DNA of 64,000 bases from Aquila chrysaetos chrysaetos (taxonomy: Eukaryota > Chordata > Aves > Accipitriformes > Accipitridae). Where the stretch lies: assembly GCF_900496995.4 (NCBI RefSeq), contig NC_044029.1, forward strand, positions 15,934,001 to 15,998,000, read 5' to 3'. Of the stretch, positions 37,514 to 50,520 are shown piece by piece. The position numbers were made by a program, and so were the translations under genes. Each line of letters opens with the position of its first letter. Position 1 is the stretch's first letter. The notes under the pieces are model-generated. The model was not told the origin of the DNA. It was given only the letters and a program-made list of their open reading frames with translations, and ran no database searches.

Positions 37514-40500
37514 GTACACACTGTCATCCACATTCTCACAGCAGAAGAATCTAAAAACATCCCCTGACTTCCATACACTCTGCAGGAGAGACTTCTCCAG
37601 ACATCCCTATGTAGTTGACTGCAGTTCTTAGACCTGACATGTAATACCTGTACCGTTCAGGTCCTCCTGAGCAGGAACACACACTTACTGGTCTTTATTA
37701 GGGGCTCTTCTGGGACTGAGAAGGTCTGTTTTTGATCAATTCAAAAGTTCTTTGTTTTTTTTTAGTGAACTGAAGTATATTTAACACATAGTAAGTGGTT
37801 ATTATCCACAAAATCTTGTCAGAGGAGTACTAAGTTCAAGTACTGATTAAAGCTTGTCTGTGTCGTTTCCTTTTGGTACTTACTGTTGCAAAGAGAACAA
37901 GGGCATAGCACGGTAACAGACTGGAAGACTGCTGTAAGATTGCTTTTGCTGGTTGCACTGATAGAACTACCACTTCTCCCTTAAAAATCTTTGGGTGCTT
38001 TGAATTGAAACTTTTAAAAGGACAGAAATCAAGATCCAACCCCCAAAACGCATGAATCTGCTAATGTGAGAGAAAGCTACATACCTCCTTGTCCTCATTA
38101 GAGTTTTACCCAAACCTAGTTAACTCAGCCTAGGTCAGTTGTGCCATGACCATTTCCACTTTATCCTGGAGGCAGGGCTGCTGAAAGGGCTGGGGTCTCC
38201 GGGGTCTTTCCGTTTTCTGGCTGCCCTGCACACAGGTAGTGGTACCAAAGAAGAGACAACAACTGGTCTCTTCAGCTCTGCACTGAAGGGCTTTGTGGGT
38301 GTTAACAACCATTTGAACAGAAACAAGAAGTAATTTTAATTGCCAATATTCTCACCGTAACCTATTGAACCTTGGGGCCTAGTGCCTTTCAGCATCATTT
38401 TGCTGTGTGATATAATTCATTAACTACATGTTTGTCTGCTAAAATTAGTTAACACAGAGTCATAAGTGTGACAGTTGTTTAAATACATATTATTAGGCTA
38501 TTCATATCATACTGGGATTAGTAGCCATGAATTATAATAGTAGGGTATAGTCTAAGTTTAGGAGATACACGAGACAGTGTATGTTTGAACTTGTCAGAGC
38601 CATCATCAGAATTTTTAAACCCTCTGGGTATGTACAATTTCTCTTCTCTTCATAATGAATATGTATAAAATTGAGTAGCACTGCCAAGTATTGGTGGCTC
38701 ATTTGTGAATTTATGTATATGAATGGCAAATACAAAACAAAGTATCAAAAGAAGCAAGAATACCAGCCAAGAGTCTCATATATCTCATGTGCATTATTCA
38801 AGCGGGAAGAGGCTCTTAAAAGAAAACATCTGCAATTAGTTATAATACTTTCGAAATCATTACATGCCAGTAAGAAAAACATATATCAAAAAGAATATGT
38901 TTAAATTTCAAAACAATCTTAAGAAATGCCTCCTGTTGTTTCGTTATCTCTCGGGGGGGTTAATGATGCCAGTAGCTCTCACTGAGAGAAATGGCATTTT
39001 TTAATAACTTCTATCACAAACGTCAACCCACGCTGCTACAGTCTGATACAGAGAAATGTCATTTCCAAAACAAAAACAGTTCTCCAAAACTTCTTGGTCC
39101 TTTCATGCATTGAAATGTTGAGTCCTATTACTTACGTTAGAAACAACATCTCCTGCCTGTCACAGTCAAGGTGACCTGTATGATTTTTAATTTTTTTACC
39201 ACTTTTGTGGTACTGCCAGTTTAAGGGCGTAATTTTATCTCTGTATTCAGCTATAATGGTACCAGATCAGGGCTTTGTTCTGTTATCATCTTGTAGAGGC
39301 CAAAATTAGTCCTTTTTGTAAGATTTTTGCGTTGCTAGCCAGTGCTTCAGAGAGCCTGGAACAAATATATTGTAGAAGCAATGTCATTTAGAAGGATAAG
39401 ATACAGAGAGACAATTGTCTGCTCACATATCACAAGATAAAGATGATTTTGTCTCTCAATGATTTGTAAGAATGTCCTCAAAGTCCGTTCCTACAGTGTT
39501 TCTGGAGGTAGTGCTTTCTCTAGCAATAGAAAGAAATAAGCTTGTTTGTTTTCTTGTACCTGATGTTGTCATTTATGCTGGCGTGTACTCGGTGTAAAAA
39601 AGCTGATCTGATGGCATTTTGCAGTCACTTTGTCCTGCTGTGAATAATGTCACTGTCTGCAGCTGCGATGGGCACGGACAGAAGGAAGATGCAGTTGTGC
39701 AGCCTTACCCTCCATCAGGAGGTCATCGAAGCGTGCTGCCCAGACAGAACCACGGTGAGAGCAGGAACTAGTGTCCCTCAGCTCTCCCTTGAAACCTGTG
39801 CTGCCAAGGAGCAGAGAAACAGGTGGAGAATCACCTACTCTAACCGGCCAGCCTTGTGTGTGGCCAAGTTTGTTGTGCTTTTGAGATACAGGAAGCTCTC
39901 CATTCCATCTTCGCTGTTGTGAATAAACCAGAGGCTCACTGCTCTCAGGCCCTTTTCTTGTGTTGCTTCCATTCATTGCTTTTTTGTCTGCTCTGCTTTT
40001 CTATGTAATGTTAACAGGGTCATTCTGGGAACCCAGCGAGGGCCAAGAACAGCGTGAGATTTGTATTATGTTAAATTTGCACAGCGTCAGCAGCTGAGGC
40101 TGAAAGAGAATTTTCATTATCCCTTAGCAGTGTATAGTCTGAGGCATGTAGCTGAGAAACTGTGATACCATCTTGGAGAAATAGGTTGTACATGCTTCAA
40201 GGTCAGCTTGTAAATACAGCTTTTTTATTGCAATGGAAATATCCCATTTTAGTCAACGTTCAGGACCAGGACATTACTAGAAGGGCAGGAATACCAACGG
40301 AAGTAATTTTTTTCTGTTCAGAACTATTTGTCCACAAACTGATGTAATGAGTTTTTGTTTCAAGAGGCCAACTCCAAAATTACATTTCCTTGAGGTGACT
40401 CATCTAGTAGTGCAGTACCTGCAGGGCAGTCAAAGGAGGTTGGCAGTGGTCCATGGTATTTCAGACTTCTGGAAGAGCAGTGAATGCTGGAACATGGTTG

Positions 40501-43500
40501 GGCTGTGTGAGCCATCTTGGTTGATTCAAGACTGGCTGAAATACAACAAAGCACTTAAGCACATTGCCTAATTTTAAACCAATCAGAGTATTCTTACAGC
40601 TTCATGTTAAGCGTGCGCTTACATACTTTGCTGGAGAAAGATGTTATTGTGTATTGCAGGTGTATCAAGCAGGAAGAAAATCTGTATCACTGCTTGCTAT
40701 ATAAGGTCTGAGGCTCAGATCTTTCTTTAATTAGTGTATTTATTTTACATGCTTCAGAGGTCAGAAAAAAAAAAAGCGTTTTTCAGTTTCCTTAATGAAG
40801 GCCCAGTTCATCAAAGTTCTTAGCTCAAGTTAGCACTGTACAACTTAAATGCCATTTTCAGCATCTGGCAGGATAAAACCCTAACTGACACATTTGCAAA
40901 ACCAAGCCGAGCCTGGGATAGTGAATACATTTCCAGAACCGTGGGAACTGATCGAATGCAGCATTAAATCCATTTGATTCTTTTTTATTAGCAACCACCT
41001 GGATGTCCAGATAGGTAATTCAGAACAAATGTGTTCCTTTGAGCGATTAGAAACAACTGGAATGAAAATCCATTTTTGCATCAATTGCTAAACACTGACC
41101 AAAGGAGCAAATATTATGCTGAACCATGTTCTAATCTGGGGGTGGGGGATAGAAAAAAAAAAAAATATATATATAATCGTTCAAGATAAAGCATTGGGTC
41201 ATGTATGATCCACTGTTGGAAGACAGAAGAAAAAAGAGCTGCATGTCACAATTTCCCACCAAGTAAAACGTCTCCAATAAAATTGCTCTGTTTGTAGCTT
41301 CTGCCTCGAGATAACTTTTGCACCTGCTGCTCAAAGATTAAATTACATCTGTTGAAAAGAAACTGCCACTTGGGGTCACATATGTTATCAAATGACATTT
41401 TTTGTTTATTTGTGCAGCTAGGGCTACCGAATTAGGAATTCTTTCTCTTCCTTTTGAGCTTTACTGTGGATCTTCATCATAAAATAATTTTTTGGAGCCA
41501 GTGAAAGCACTGAGGCTTTAAGTTTTATAGCAGGAAAAAAAGAGGGCATATTTTTTTCCTAGATTTCTCTACAGTAATATATCTGTATTATTAATACTTC
41601 AGTCACATAAGTAATTCTATATTCACCCAAAAACCACTTAGGTACCCCAAGAAGTTATAGATTCTCATTGTTAAATACTGTATTATTTCACTGTCATTTC
41701 TGGTAAGTACTTTACTCCCTGCCACCCTCACCCCTTTTAATGGCATTGTTGTTAAAGTAATCTTTATGTCAAGCACCAATTCAGCATCCTTCTTCATGTG
41801 TGCAGAATACAGAATAAGAGCAACAGGAAAGTAAGAACAGCAGCTACTTCTGAAAAATAAGGTTTATACGTGGAGGTGTTCCCCAGCATATATCTTTTAG
41901 AATATTTGCAGAAAGCTTATAATGTGGGTACTCTTAATGTAAAATAATATTCTTCTAAGAAAGTTATTTGATGACAGCTATAGTTCTTTAAATTTGTACA
42001 GGTCTTACTCTAGAATAATTCCTTTATGGACATAAGCTCAGTAACATTCAACATTAGTAAACTATAGAATTATCTACAGTCACGGTTTTTTAATATGAAA
42101 AAGCTGACTAATCAGAGCAAAGGACTAATGGCTGAATATACACCACTGCTTTTAAAAAACTGATATGAATTGCTCAGTCCTTCAGTGTTGCCTCCTTAGT
42201 GATACTTTCTGTTTTGACAAGATCATTTACTCAAGCTGTCTCTTTTGGCACATACAGTTGGTGGCATATAGGATCAAGTAAGCCCCAGCTTTTCATCCTT
42301 TTTTCCATCAGGGAGTAAAATTTCTGTGAAAACAGAATCAGGTGATGATTCAAAATGGAAGCTAGTAATTCGACTTCATATGTTGTTAGACCTCACAGTC
42401 TTGGTATACAGGCAGTTACTTCCAACTGAAATCCACCAAACTTGCTATCTATCTCATGCATATTTGTTCTGTTTACCAATAGTTCTTATGAAAATCTAAT
42501 GCAAGAGGTTTAAAATGTATTTACCATAATTCATATGTCTCATCTTAAGAGCCATCATAATTTATGCTCAATATAAATGCCTAAAGAATAAGACTGCACT
42601 TCTAAGAATGGGAACAAAATAGGGCTTCAGCGAAAAAATATTCTCTGGTTAGGTCATCAAATAGTAGAAGATTTTCCAGGGTATTTCCAGTGATTAAGGG
42701 ATGCAAATGAAGTGCAGAAGAAATGAATGTTGTCCTAAGTGCTGACTGATATCAAAAACTAATGGAGCAATCAGCCCTTCTTGTTCCAAAGAGTCATCTT
42801 TTACAGTAGAAGGAGAAAAATGTAGCAATCATAACCTATAATACAATGATGGAAGATGCAGTGAGAGTGATATTCCATTAAAGTTCATATTTCTTTTTTC
42901 ACTAAAGATCAACAAGTCTAACAACAGCTGAAATCAGATTTTTATAGACAGTTATTGTTTCAGCTGTCATTACTTTTTCATTACTTGCCATCAATGAATA
43001 TTTTCAAGCAGCAGATCTAGTCTTTAACTTAGCTGTGCTCAACTGATGCACCAAGACACACTTAGAAAGGAAATGCTGGAAGATTATTGAATAAGCAGTG
43101 ATTTAAACATGGGGAATAGTTAAAGGAAATAATAAAACCAGTGTGCACTGAATTGCAAACAGGAAATAGTTTCTTTTTGCTAGTAGGGCTACATAAAAAT
43201 AAAGACTCAAAGCAATGGATGTGCTTCATGTCCAATTGATGCTGACACAATTAAGGTTCCCAATATGTAAGGTTGAGTCACACTGGGTGCCAGTTGTGGT
43301 AGTTTTTCTCTTGCCCGTAAAAAAATCTTGTGATTCCAATAATAAAAACAATTTCACTCAAATGCTGCAGCTTAATTCTTATCCCTTCAAACCAAACCCA
43401 AGGAGCTGATGGCACAGAAGATACGGGAATTATATATCACATCAGTGCAGAATGATCTAATTTGCTCTGATGCAGAAGTCCTGAAGAAATATGCTGCTAA

Positions 43501-46500
43501 GACGATCCAATCAGCCAGGGTTTATTCTTTTCCTGTTCTAGTTTAGAAAGCAAAAAAATGATCTGAAAACTAAAGCTATGCCCTCCAGAGGGTTACCTTA
43601 TCGCAAAATCAGTCACAAATGGAATGCAGAAATCTTTCAGGGAAAATAGACATTGAATCCATCCTGGTGGTGGTATCTTCATTTTAGAGCTTCAGTAATG
43701 ATATTTCAGAGGAATTCATAATGAACCCACAAAAAGGGAGACGTCTGGAAGTTTCATTTTAATTTCATACATGAGTTACAACAACAGCTCCCAGACTGAG
43801 ACCATTCTCTCTAATGGTAGTAAGCAAACCTATGCCTACAGAACTATGTCAAAAAAATCTCGCTAACATAGAGTATAATAGAATGTCTTCAGAGTTCATT
43901 TGGCCAAATGCAAAGGTACTGAAGCATGATGTCTCTTTCTGCTGCTAATAATACAACCAAGTATGAAGATCTAGAAGGCTCAGTGTGCTCACGATTGGGC
44001 ATGGCCTCTTTTGCATCTAGGGTAGCAATTCAAATCCAAAATAAGCGAGTACAACAGTGACTGAATTCTGTTGCCACATCTGCTCTCAATGAATTGGTCT
44101 CAGAGGTCCTGGTAAACAGGTATTATATCACATACAAAATGTCTCGCTATAATTGTCACCCTCCTAATCCTCAAAGAAATAATATGGAGGGGAGCAGGCA
44201 GGAAGAACAAAATTCTCACTAGTTCTGTAGGTTGTTCCCCTTTGGGCAACAGATTTACATTGAGGAACTGGGCCAGGAATAGCAAAAGAAAGCTTATAAC
44301 GCTTCCCACCTACAGCTTTTAGTACCAGCCTTATGCTTAGCCAAACTTGGTCAATTCTGTTTCAATATTCCTCATGTACATTAGGATGGCATTTCCAGGT
44401 CTACGTAGGACCACTAAATGACAGCTGAAAAGACAGCAACTAAGGAAATTAAAGCAAGAAATCTATTCTTTTTTCCACTCAAGAAAATACATTTCAGATT
44501 TGCATTCTGCTCATTCTCTCTCAGTAATAATTTATTCTTTAGTCTTGTGCAACAGGTCATTAACCTGCTTAACAACCCTAAATCTCTACGTTTTCCCTTT
44601 AAAGAAATGTGGTGAAAATACCAAATCTTCCTTCCACTTCCATTTTCTTTGATAGCTTAGGGGAATACATGAACTGTGATTTTTCTCTCACAGTGACAAA
44701 CAGTAGTTTAGCTATTAACTACATGGGATCTAGATTTGGGACCCTTACCATGTCTGTGTACAGTCTTATTATCTGCTGAGTCTGATTATATTCTGATCAA
44801 TATTATCTAATGCCTGTGACCACAAGTGGGACATTTCAAGGATATTTCAACTTCCATTGCCATTTGACAGTAGGCAGGAAGTATCACTGTGAATTTATTT
44901 GTCCATCTTCATCTTTTTTTCCTAATCAGAAACAAGAGGAAAATCCTTGATAGGATAATTCATTTTCTTCATCACAGTATCCTATGTTTTACCTGCAGCA
45001 TAAACCATGTGGTTGTTTAAGAGACAGATCATGTAAAGAAGGCAAAAGCTAGAGCTACTCCTAAAAGCCTACTGACAGTTCAAAACCCTTCTAGGTTTCG
45101 CCTATCTCTCATTTGAATTGGTGCTTTATTAGAAGTTACTATTCTTAAGATATGTTAAAATTTTCTATGTTTCCCTTGATGTGTTTAGTCCTGTTCTCAC
45201 CAATATCGATGTTCTTTTCAAATTCGTAAGCTGGAGGCAAAGGCCAAAACCTTTCTAGCTGTAGAAGCAAATGTATTACTTGTTTTGCTTGAAGTATTAT
45301 AAAAACCCATGTCTCTGCCAGAGATGTTCACTGAGAGAGACATCAGCCAATATGGTGTTCCAGGATTAATTAAAGAGCTTGTCTGCCAGACATTCTTTAA
45401 GTCTGCTTTTTCTCATTTTATTTTTACTTTTTGGCATGTAATAGTATTTCCATACTTAATAAATCCTCACTAATAATGACATGCAAAAGAGCAATTAGCA
45501 GCAGACAATTCAGTGGCAAAGAATTTATAATTTGAACTGTTTACCATTCAGAGATGACTGAAAGTGATGGCAACTTGTTTCCAGCCCGTTGGACTTCTTG
45601 GTTGGGAGAGTGATGGGACCCTATAAATTGGTGCAAAACTGCACTGAATGAAACTTCATGTCAGTGATGTTTTTTGGAGCTTCCAGCTGAGGTGGTCTCT
45701 GTTTCTCCAGCCTGTCTTTGTATTAAACATAAAATGGTACCTGTACAGTAGACAGTTACCTAAATGGCATGCAGCATATCAGGTGTTTTCTAAAATGAAA
45801 ACCTAATTTCACTGCTCATCACAGTGTGTTGAGTGACCTGTCCACGTGCTGCCTCCTGTTGTTACTAGAAAATAGCCCAAGTGTCATGAGTTCACATAGA
45901 TGATATTTCTTAGTCAGAGAAACCCAGTGGTGACTGAGATCTATGGAGGTTTTCTACGCTTGTTTTCTATACTCTTTTTAGTAGAAACTTTAATTATTTG
46001 TAAGCAGAAACATAGTTTCAGTGTTCCAAAAATAATATTGCCATTTGGAGCATAGTCACTAGGCCAGCAAGTGCAGAACCATCATCAATCAGTTCATATC
46101 TGAAAGAAGGAAAAGATTTGATGATTAATACAAAGAGTTCATCCTGAATGAGAAGTTCAGGGCAAGTATTTGAACACCTCTCTGATCACGGACTCAGCAG
46201 GAACCAGAATGTCTCACTTTTTGGACAGCCCTTTGGGCTTGAAATGTTTCAGTCCATTTATGTATGGACAAGAATACGCACAGGCACTACCAGTTTTATA
46301 AGAATAATTATCAACTTTCTTTGCCTCTTGTGATATGCATCAGAGAAAAGATTTGAAAATAGTGCTGGATAACCAAAAAGAAGGAGAATGCCTGGAAGAG
46401 AAGACACCTCCCAGGCTTTGAGGCTTGATTTCTTTCTAATATTGGATACTTCAGTCTGTTGCTTTTTTGTCTTGTTTACATTGCAGTTAGGCAAGATCAC

Positions 46501-49500
46501 TTCTCCTGTGTAAACTTTGCTATCAGTTGTCACTTTTTACTGTCAGCCATTCCACCAAAAACTGCATAGAAAACTTAGTACATTTATGATTGAAATCTAG
46601 TAATCTCAAAGAAATTTGGTGCCAGTTTGTATAGTAATACTAGGAAAGAAAAGACTGAGATAAGGACCCAAGTTCATAGATCCCTTTAAGATGGGCAGGT
46701 AGCAGAATATAGTCGTGACAATTTTAATGCCCTTGCTCCTCTAAAAAGCCACATAGATCTTAGCTGTCTATGTCAACCTGAAGACTTGCAGTGGCATAGT
46801 GCCCTTTCAAATACTGGTTTAAGGCTCATACAAAAGGGAGTCTGCTATCTACTGATGAAGGTTTCCTTTCTGATGCACCTGCTATGTCTTTCCAACCAAG
46901 TATTGACCTAATCAAAACTCATGTAGCTTATGAGGTCTGATAGGACTACGGCCTGGCAGGTATGGTTTGGAATATTTCAGAACTTAGCAGAAAAAAACAT
47001 GTCCACTTTTTATTTTAAACATCCAACCCTCAGCATGCATTTTGATTCATTATGAACAAGTACACTGGTGTTTTTAATAGGAAAGCAGAGAGGATCACTT
47101 TTGAGGCTGTGGTATTTTTTTAGATTTATTTGCATGTGTAAGTACTTTTTCAATCTAACTGACATAACAGGAAACTCTTGTTTGCTTTACAGTTTAAGTG
47201 TAATGAAAAACATCCTCCAGCATCTATCATGAATATACACAACTGTGGTTCCATAAGCTTTCAAGCCAAGATCAGGGAGCCTGGGAAAACTTTTGTATGG
47301 CTATACTTCTTGCATCAAAGTCCTATAGATCGTTGCCTACGTTGTTCTTACCAGCAGTTTTACAGCACCAGAAGTAGCCTCCACACCTATGATCTATTGC
47401 CGAATAATAACTGCGTACACTTGATTTAATTCCTCTGAAATCAATGTTCACTTTTAATTTGCTAACCCTAAGTCAAAACAGATAAGTACAGTAAACCATT
47501 CAGACAAGTTTGTTTTAAAGAGAAAGGGTGTGTTTCTTTAATAAAAAATAAGGGACAACAATGCAATAAAACAGTTAAAACATTTACACCTAAACAGAGG
47601 CTAAAAAGCATAGTTAGCCAGGCAATATTACTCATTTATATTATAATAGAGCCTCCTGCTCTACTGAATGGAGGGTCCTTTCTGGAGGAGATCCCTACCC
47701 CCAAAACCCAATGCAATCTGTGTATACAAAAAAGGCACAAAACCTCTCAAAATAACAGAGGATCATTTGGGCATTGAGATGTTATGACTTCTCTGTCCTA
47801 GTCTGGGAAAAAAAATTAGTCTTTATGGTAGATTGCAGGAGTCCATCTGGTATGTGTGGGGGCTACTGGTCCTTTCCCCCTTTAGTGGGGAGATGTCTGT
47901 TTGTTCTTCCCTGCTCGACTGCCTGCACATTAGTAACAGGGAACAGAAACCGTTCAGTGGTTGATACCAGTTTATGCTAAACAATTTCCCCTTCTGTTTC
48001 CAGTAAACATGGGTGTTCAAATAGATTATAATGTCTCAGAGCATTCACTTCCCCCCCCCCCCCCCCCGCCCCCCAACCCCAGTCTGCCTTAGATGTCCTT
48101 TAGCTGCTCCTTTGTGATGGTAATGAAACTAAGCAACATTTCAAAGCGGGCTTTGATTAGCATGATAACCGTGTAGTGGCTTGATGGCCAGCATGGAATG
48201 ATTGTCTAGCCTTCCAGCACCAACAGCTTCGAAGAAAAGTTATACAAGCTGTTAAAATGCATGGATGGATGTATATATGTAGGTATGTGTATGTGTTTGC
48301 ATTCACGTAATACATACAGGTGTAACTCAGGTGTCAGTAAAGCCTGACAAGGACCATTCGTTGATACTTCCAGTTAGAACAGTGTTTTCTTGATGCACAG
48401 GCTAATTGCACCAATTTGCCACAATTTGCCTGGGTAGTGCACATGCATTTAAATAGGGGAGAGGAGGTGGGGTTGCAGCAGAGCTCAGTAATTACTCATC
48501 ATGCAGAGCATCATCACATGCTGCTAGTCAAGCCACTGGGCATCACTGGAGATAGGACATCTGGAAATGGCGTACAGCAGGAAGACTGCAGAAAACTCAG
48601 TGTCTCAAGACCCATGTAACAGTGTCAGCATGCACACCAAGGGCCAAAACTAAAATGCCATGACACCACTAATATAGCCTTCCAAATCAGATCATTTAGG
48701 GCAAGACCGTCAGCTGCAGCAGAGAGTTGCATCTCCATCAAAATCAACAAAGATGCCTGAGTTTATGCTGAGAGCATGCCCCTTTGTCCCTTGTAATATT
48801 TATTCCTTCCTTCTGAAAAATAGATGCAAGACAGAATTTTATTTCTGGACTGTTGTTATCTGACATGGGGCATGGTTTTAAGAGGTTATAACCACCCAAT
48901 GTGATGGGATGAGCAGTAGGCCATTGGCTATTTCGCAGTAGTTAGACTTTATGATACATGACTGACTCCTCTGGTTTCGTTTCTTTTTTAGTTTCAACTT
49001 TCATTTTCCCCTTTTAAATTATTTGGAGCATGAACATGAAAAATTGCCTTAACTGAAATAATGTTTCCTCTGGATTTCTTTTTTATGATGTTTGTACATA
49101 TTTTGGCAGCCCTTCAGGGTGCTGCATGTTAAGCGAATGTATGACAAGTGACATCTTGGTAGTCTGCAAATACTTAAATGCCTAAACATGGAAAAGCTTC
49201 ATGCCATCTATATTAGCAGCATATGTATCTGCAATCCAAGCAGAAAGTAAGAGATGAGTAAGTACATTACAGAGGCAACACCAGGTGAATTCAGCAACAT
49301 CATGAAGCTGATCACTATGATAAAAAGCAGTGTGTCTTCTCTGTAAATGTACTCAGAACTGGGGGCTACGGTTACTACAGAATATCAAAAAGCTGTACAA
49401 AGAGGTTTATCTGTTTTATCTCCAGAAATATAAACAGCATGAATCCAATATGCACTTTGCAAATGTTTTTTGATTTATTTCTTGTGTGACTGTTTTTACA

Positions 49501-49759
49501 AAATTCAGTAACTGGACATTAAAATAACCGATAAAATTCAATAAGTCCGGGTACGTGGGGAAAAACGGTCTTAATTTCACAAATGAAACACTGGGAGTTT
49601 CTAACTCAGGAGTTAGATCTAGGAGCTATAATATATGTGGTTTTAGGCCACTATTAGATAAATACTCCAAACAAGCCAACAGAACACAAGGAGTTATGTG
49701 GAACAGAGAAGGAAACAGAGTGGCCTGATGCTGCTGTGCAAATTATGGATGCGGAGGGC
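37514..49759. other. Intergenic, no gene seen
   Basis: The region is AT-rich with only short chance open frames. It holds a 13-nt A run next to a short AT repeat (41153-41176), a weak candidate noncoding exon near 39663-39752, and a C17 tract at 48051-48067. No transposable element copy is recognised. Confidence 0.6.
48051..48080. repeat. C-rich homopolymer tract, G-quadruplex candidate on the minus strand
   Basis: Seventeen C, one G, six C, two A and four C follow each other. The minus strand therefore has four or more G tracts in 30 nt. Confidence 0.8.
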
Positions 49760-49769
49760 CCTGGGTTAA

Positions 49770-50520
49770 CAGCTGGATGGGTCTGGGGGACTGACGGCTG
49801 GGGAGGAGCTCTGCGGGAAAAGGCTGGGGCTCCCGGCTGACAGCAGGCTAAAGCGCGAGTCGGCCACATGCCACGCGTAGTGGAGAAGGCCAAGAGCATG
49901 CTCAGCTACATCAGTAGGAGCACCACGGCCAAGAGATTATCCCCCTTCACTCAGCACTCATTAGAGCACAGCTGGAATGCTGCGTCCAGTTTTGGGCCCT
50001 GCAGTACAAGACAGCGATAAACTGGAGTGAGCTCAATGGAGGGCCACCATGATGGTCAGAGCTGGGGCACTTGCCCTTAAAGGAGTTACTGAGGGACCAG
50101 GGCATCTTCAGCCTGGGAAGGGGATGGCTCTGGGGGAACCTAACAGCAGTACCTACCAACCAGTACTAACTAACTAGTACCTACCGACCAGTACCAGTGC
50201 CTAAAGGTTAGGTTACTGAGAAGCTGGAGCCAGGCTCTTCCTGGCAGCGCATGGCAGGAGAACAAAGGACAATGGCCATGAAGTGATACAGAGCTGAAGT
50301 GGCAGATCTGACTGGGTATAAAGGAAAATATTTTCCTCATGAGACTAATGAAATGTTGGAACGAGGAGGTTGTGTAGTCTCTGCCCATGGAGGTTTTCAA
50401 CACCCAACTGGATAAAGCCCTGAGCAACCTGGTCTGACCTCGTAGCTGACCCTGCTTTGAGCAGGAGGTTGGACTACAGACCTGCGGAGGTCCCTGCCAG
50501 CCTGAAATACGCAGTGGCCC
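49770..50520 (+). mobile_element. CR1 LINE fragment, end of ORF2 and 3' region
   Basis: The segment follows the CR1 consensus in order: GAGCTCTGCGGGAAAAGG, GTGGAGAAGGCCAAGAGC, CCAGTTTTGGGCCCTGCAG, GGGCCACCATGATG, the GAGCCAGGCTCTTCCTGGCA block, and GAGCAGGAGGTTGGACTACA near the end. It is diverged, without an intact reading frame, and lacks the final octamer repeats. A 28-bp tandem duplication interrupts it at 50148-50203. The limits are approximate. Confidence 0.85.
50148..50203 (+). repeat. 28-bp tandem duplication inside the CR1 copy
   Basis: AGTACCTACCAACCAGTAC (50148-50166) recurs as AGTACCTACCGACCAGTAC (50176-50194), one mismatch in 19, at a 28-bp period with TAACTAACT between. Confidence 0.75.

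Noticed and set aside
41368..41385. Second CTCF-like motif (CCACTTGGGGTCAC)
   Set aside because: Two mismatches fall at key core positions, so it is not better than chance.
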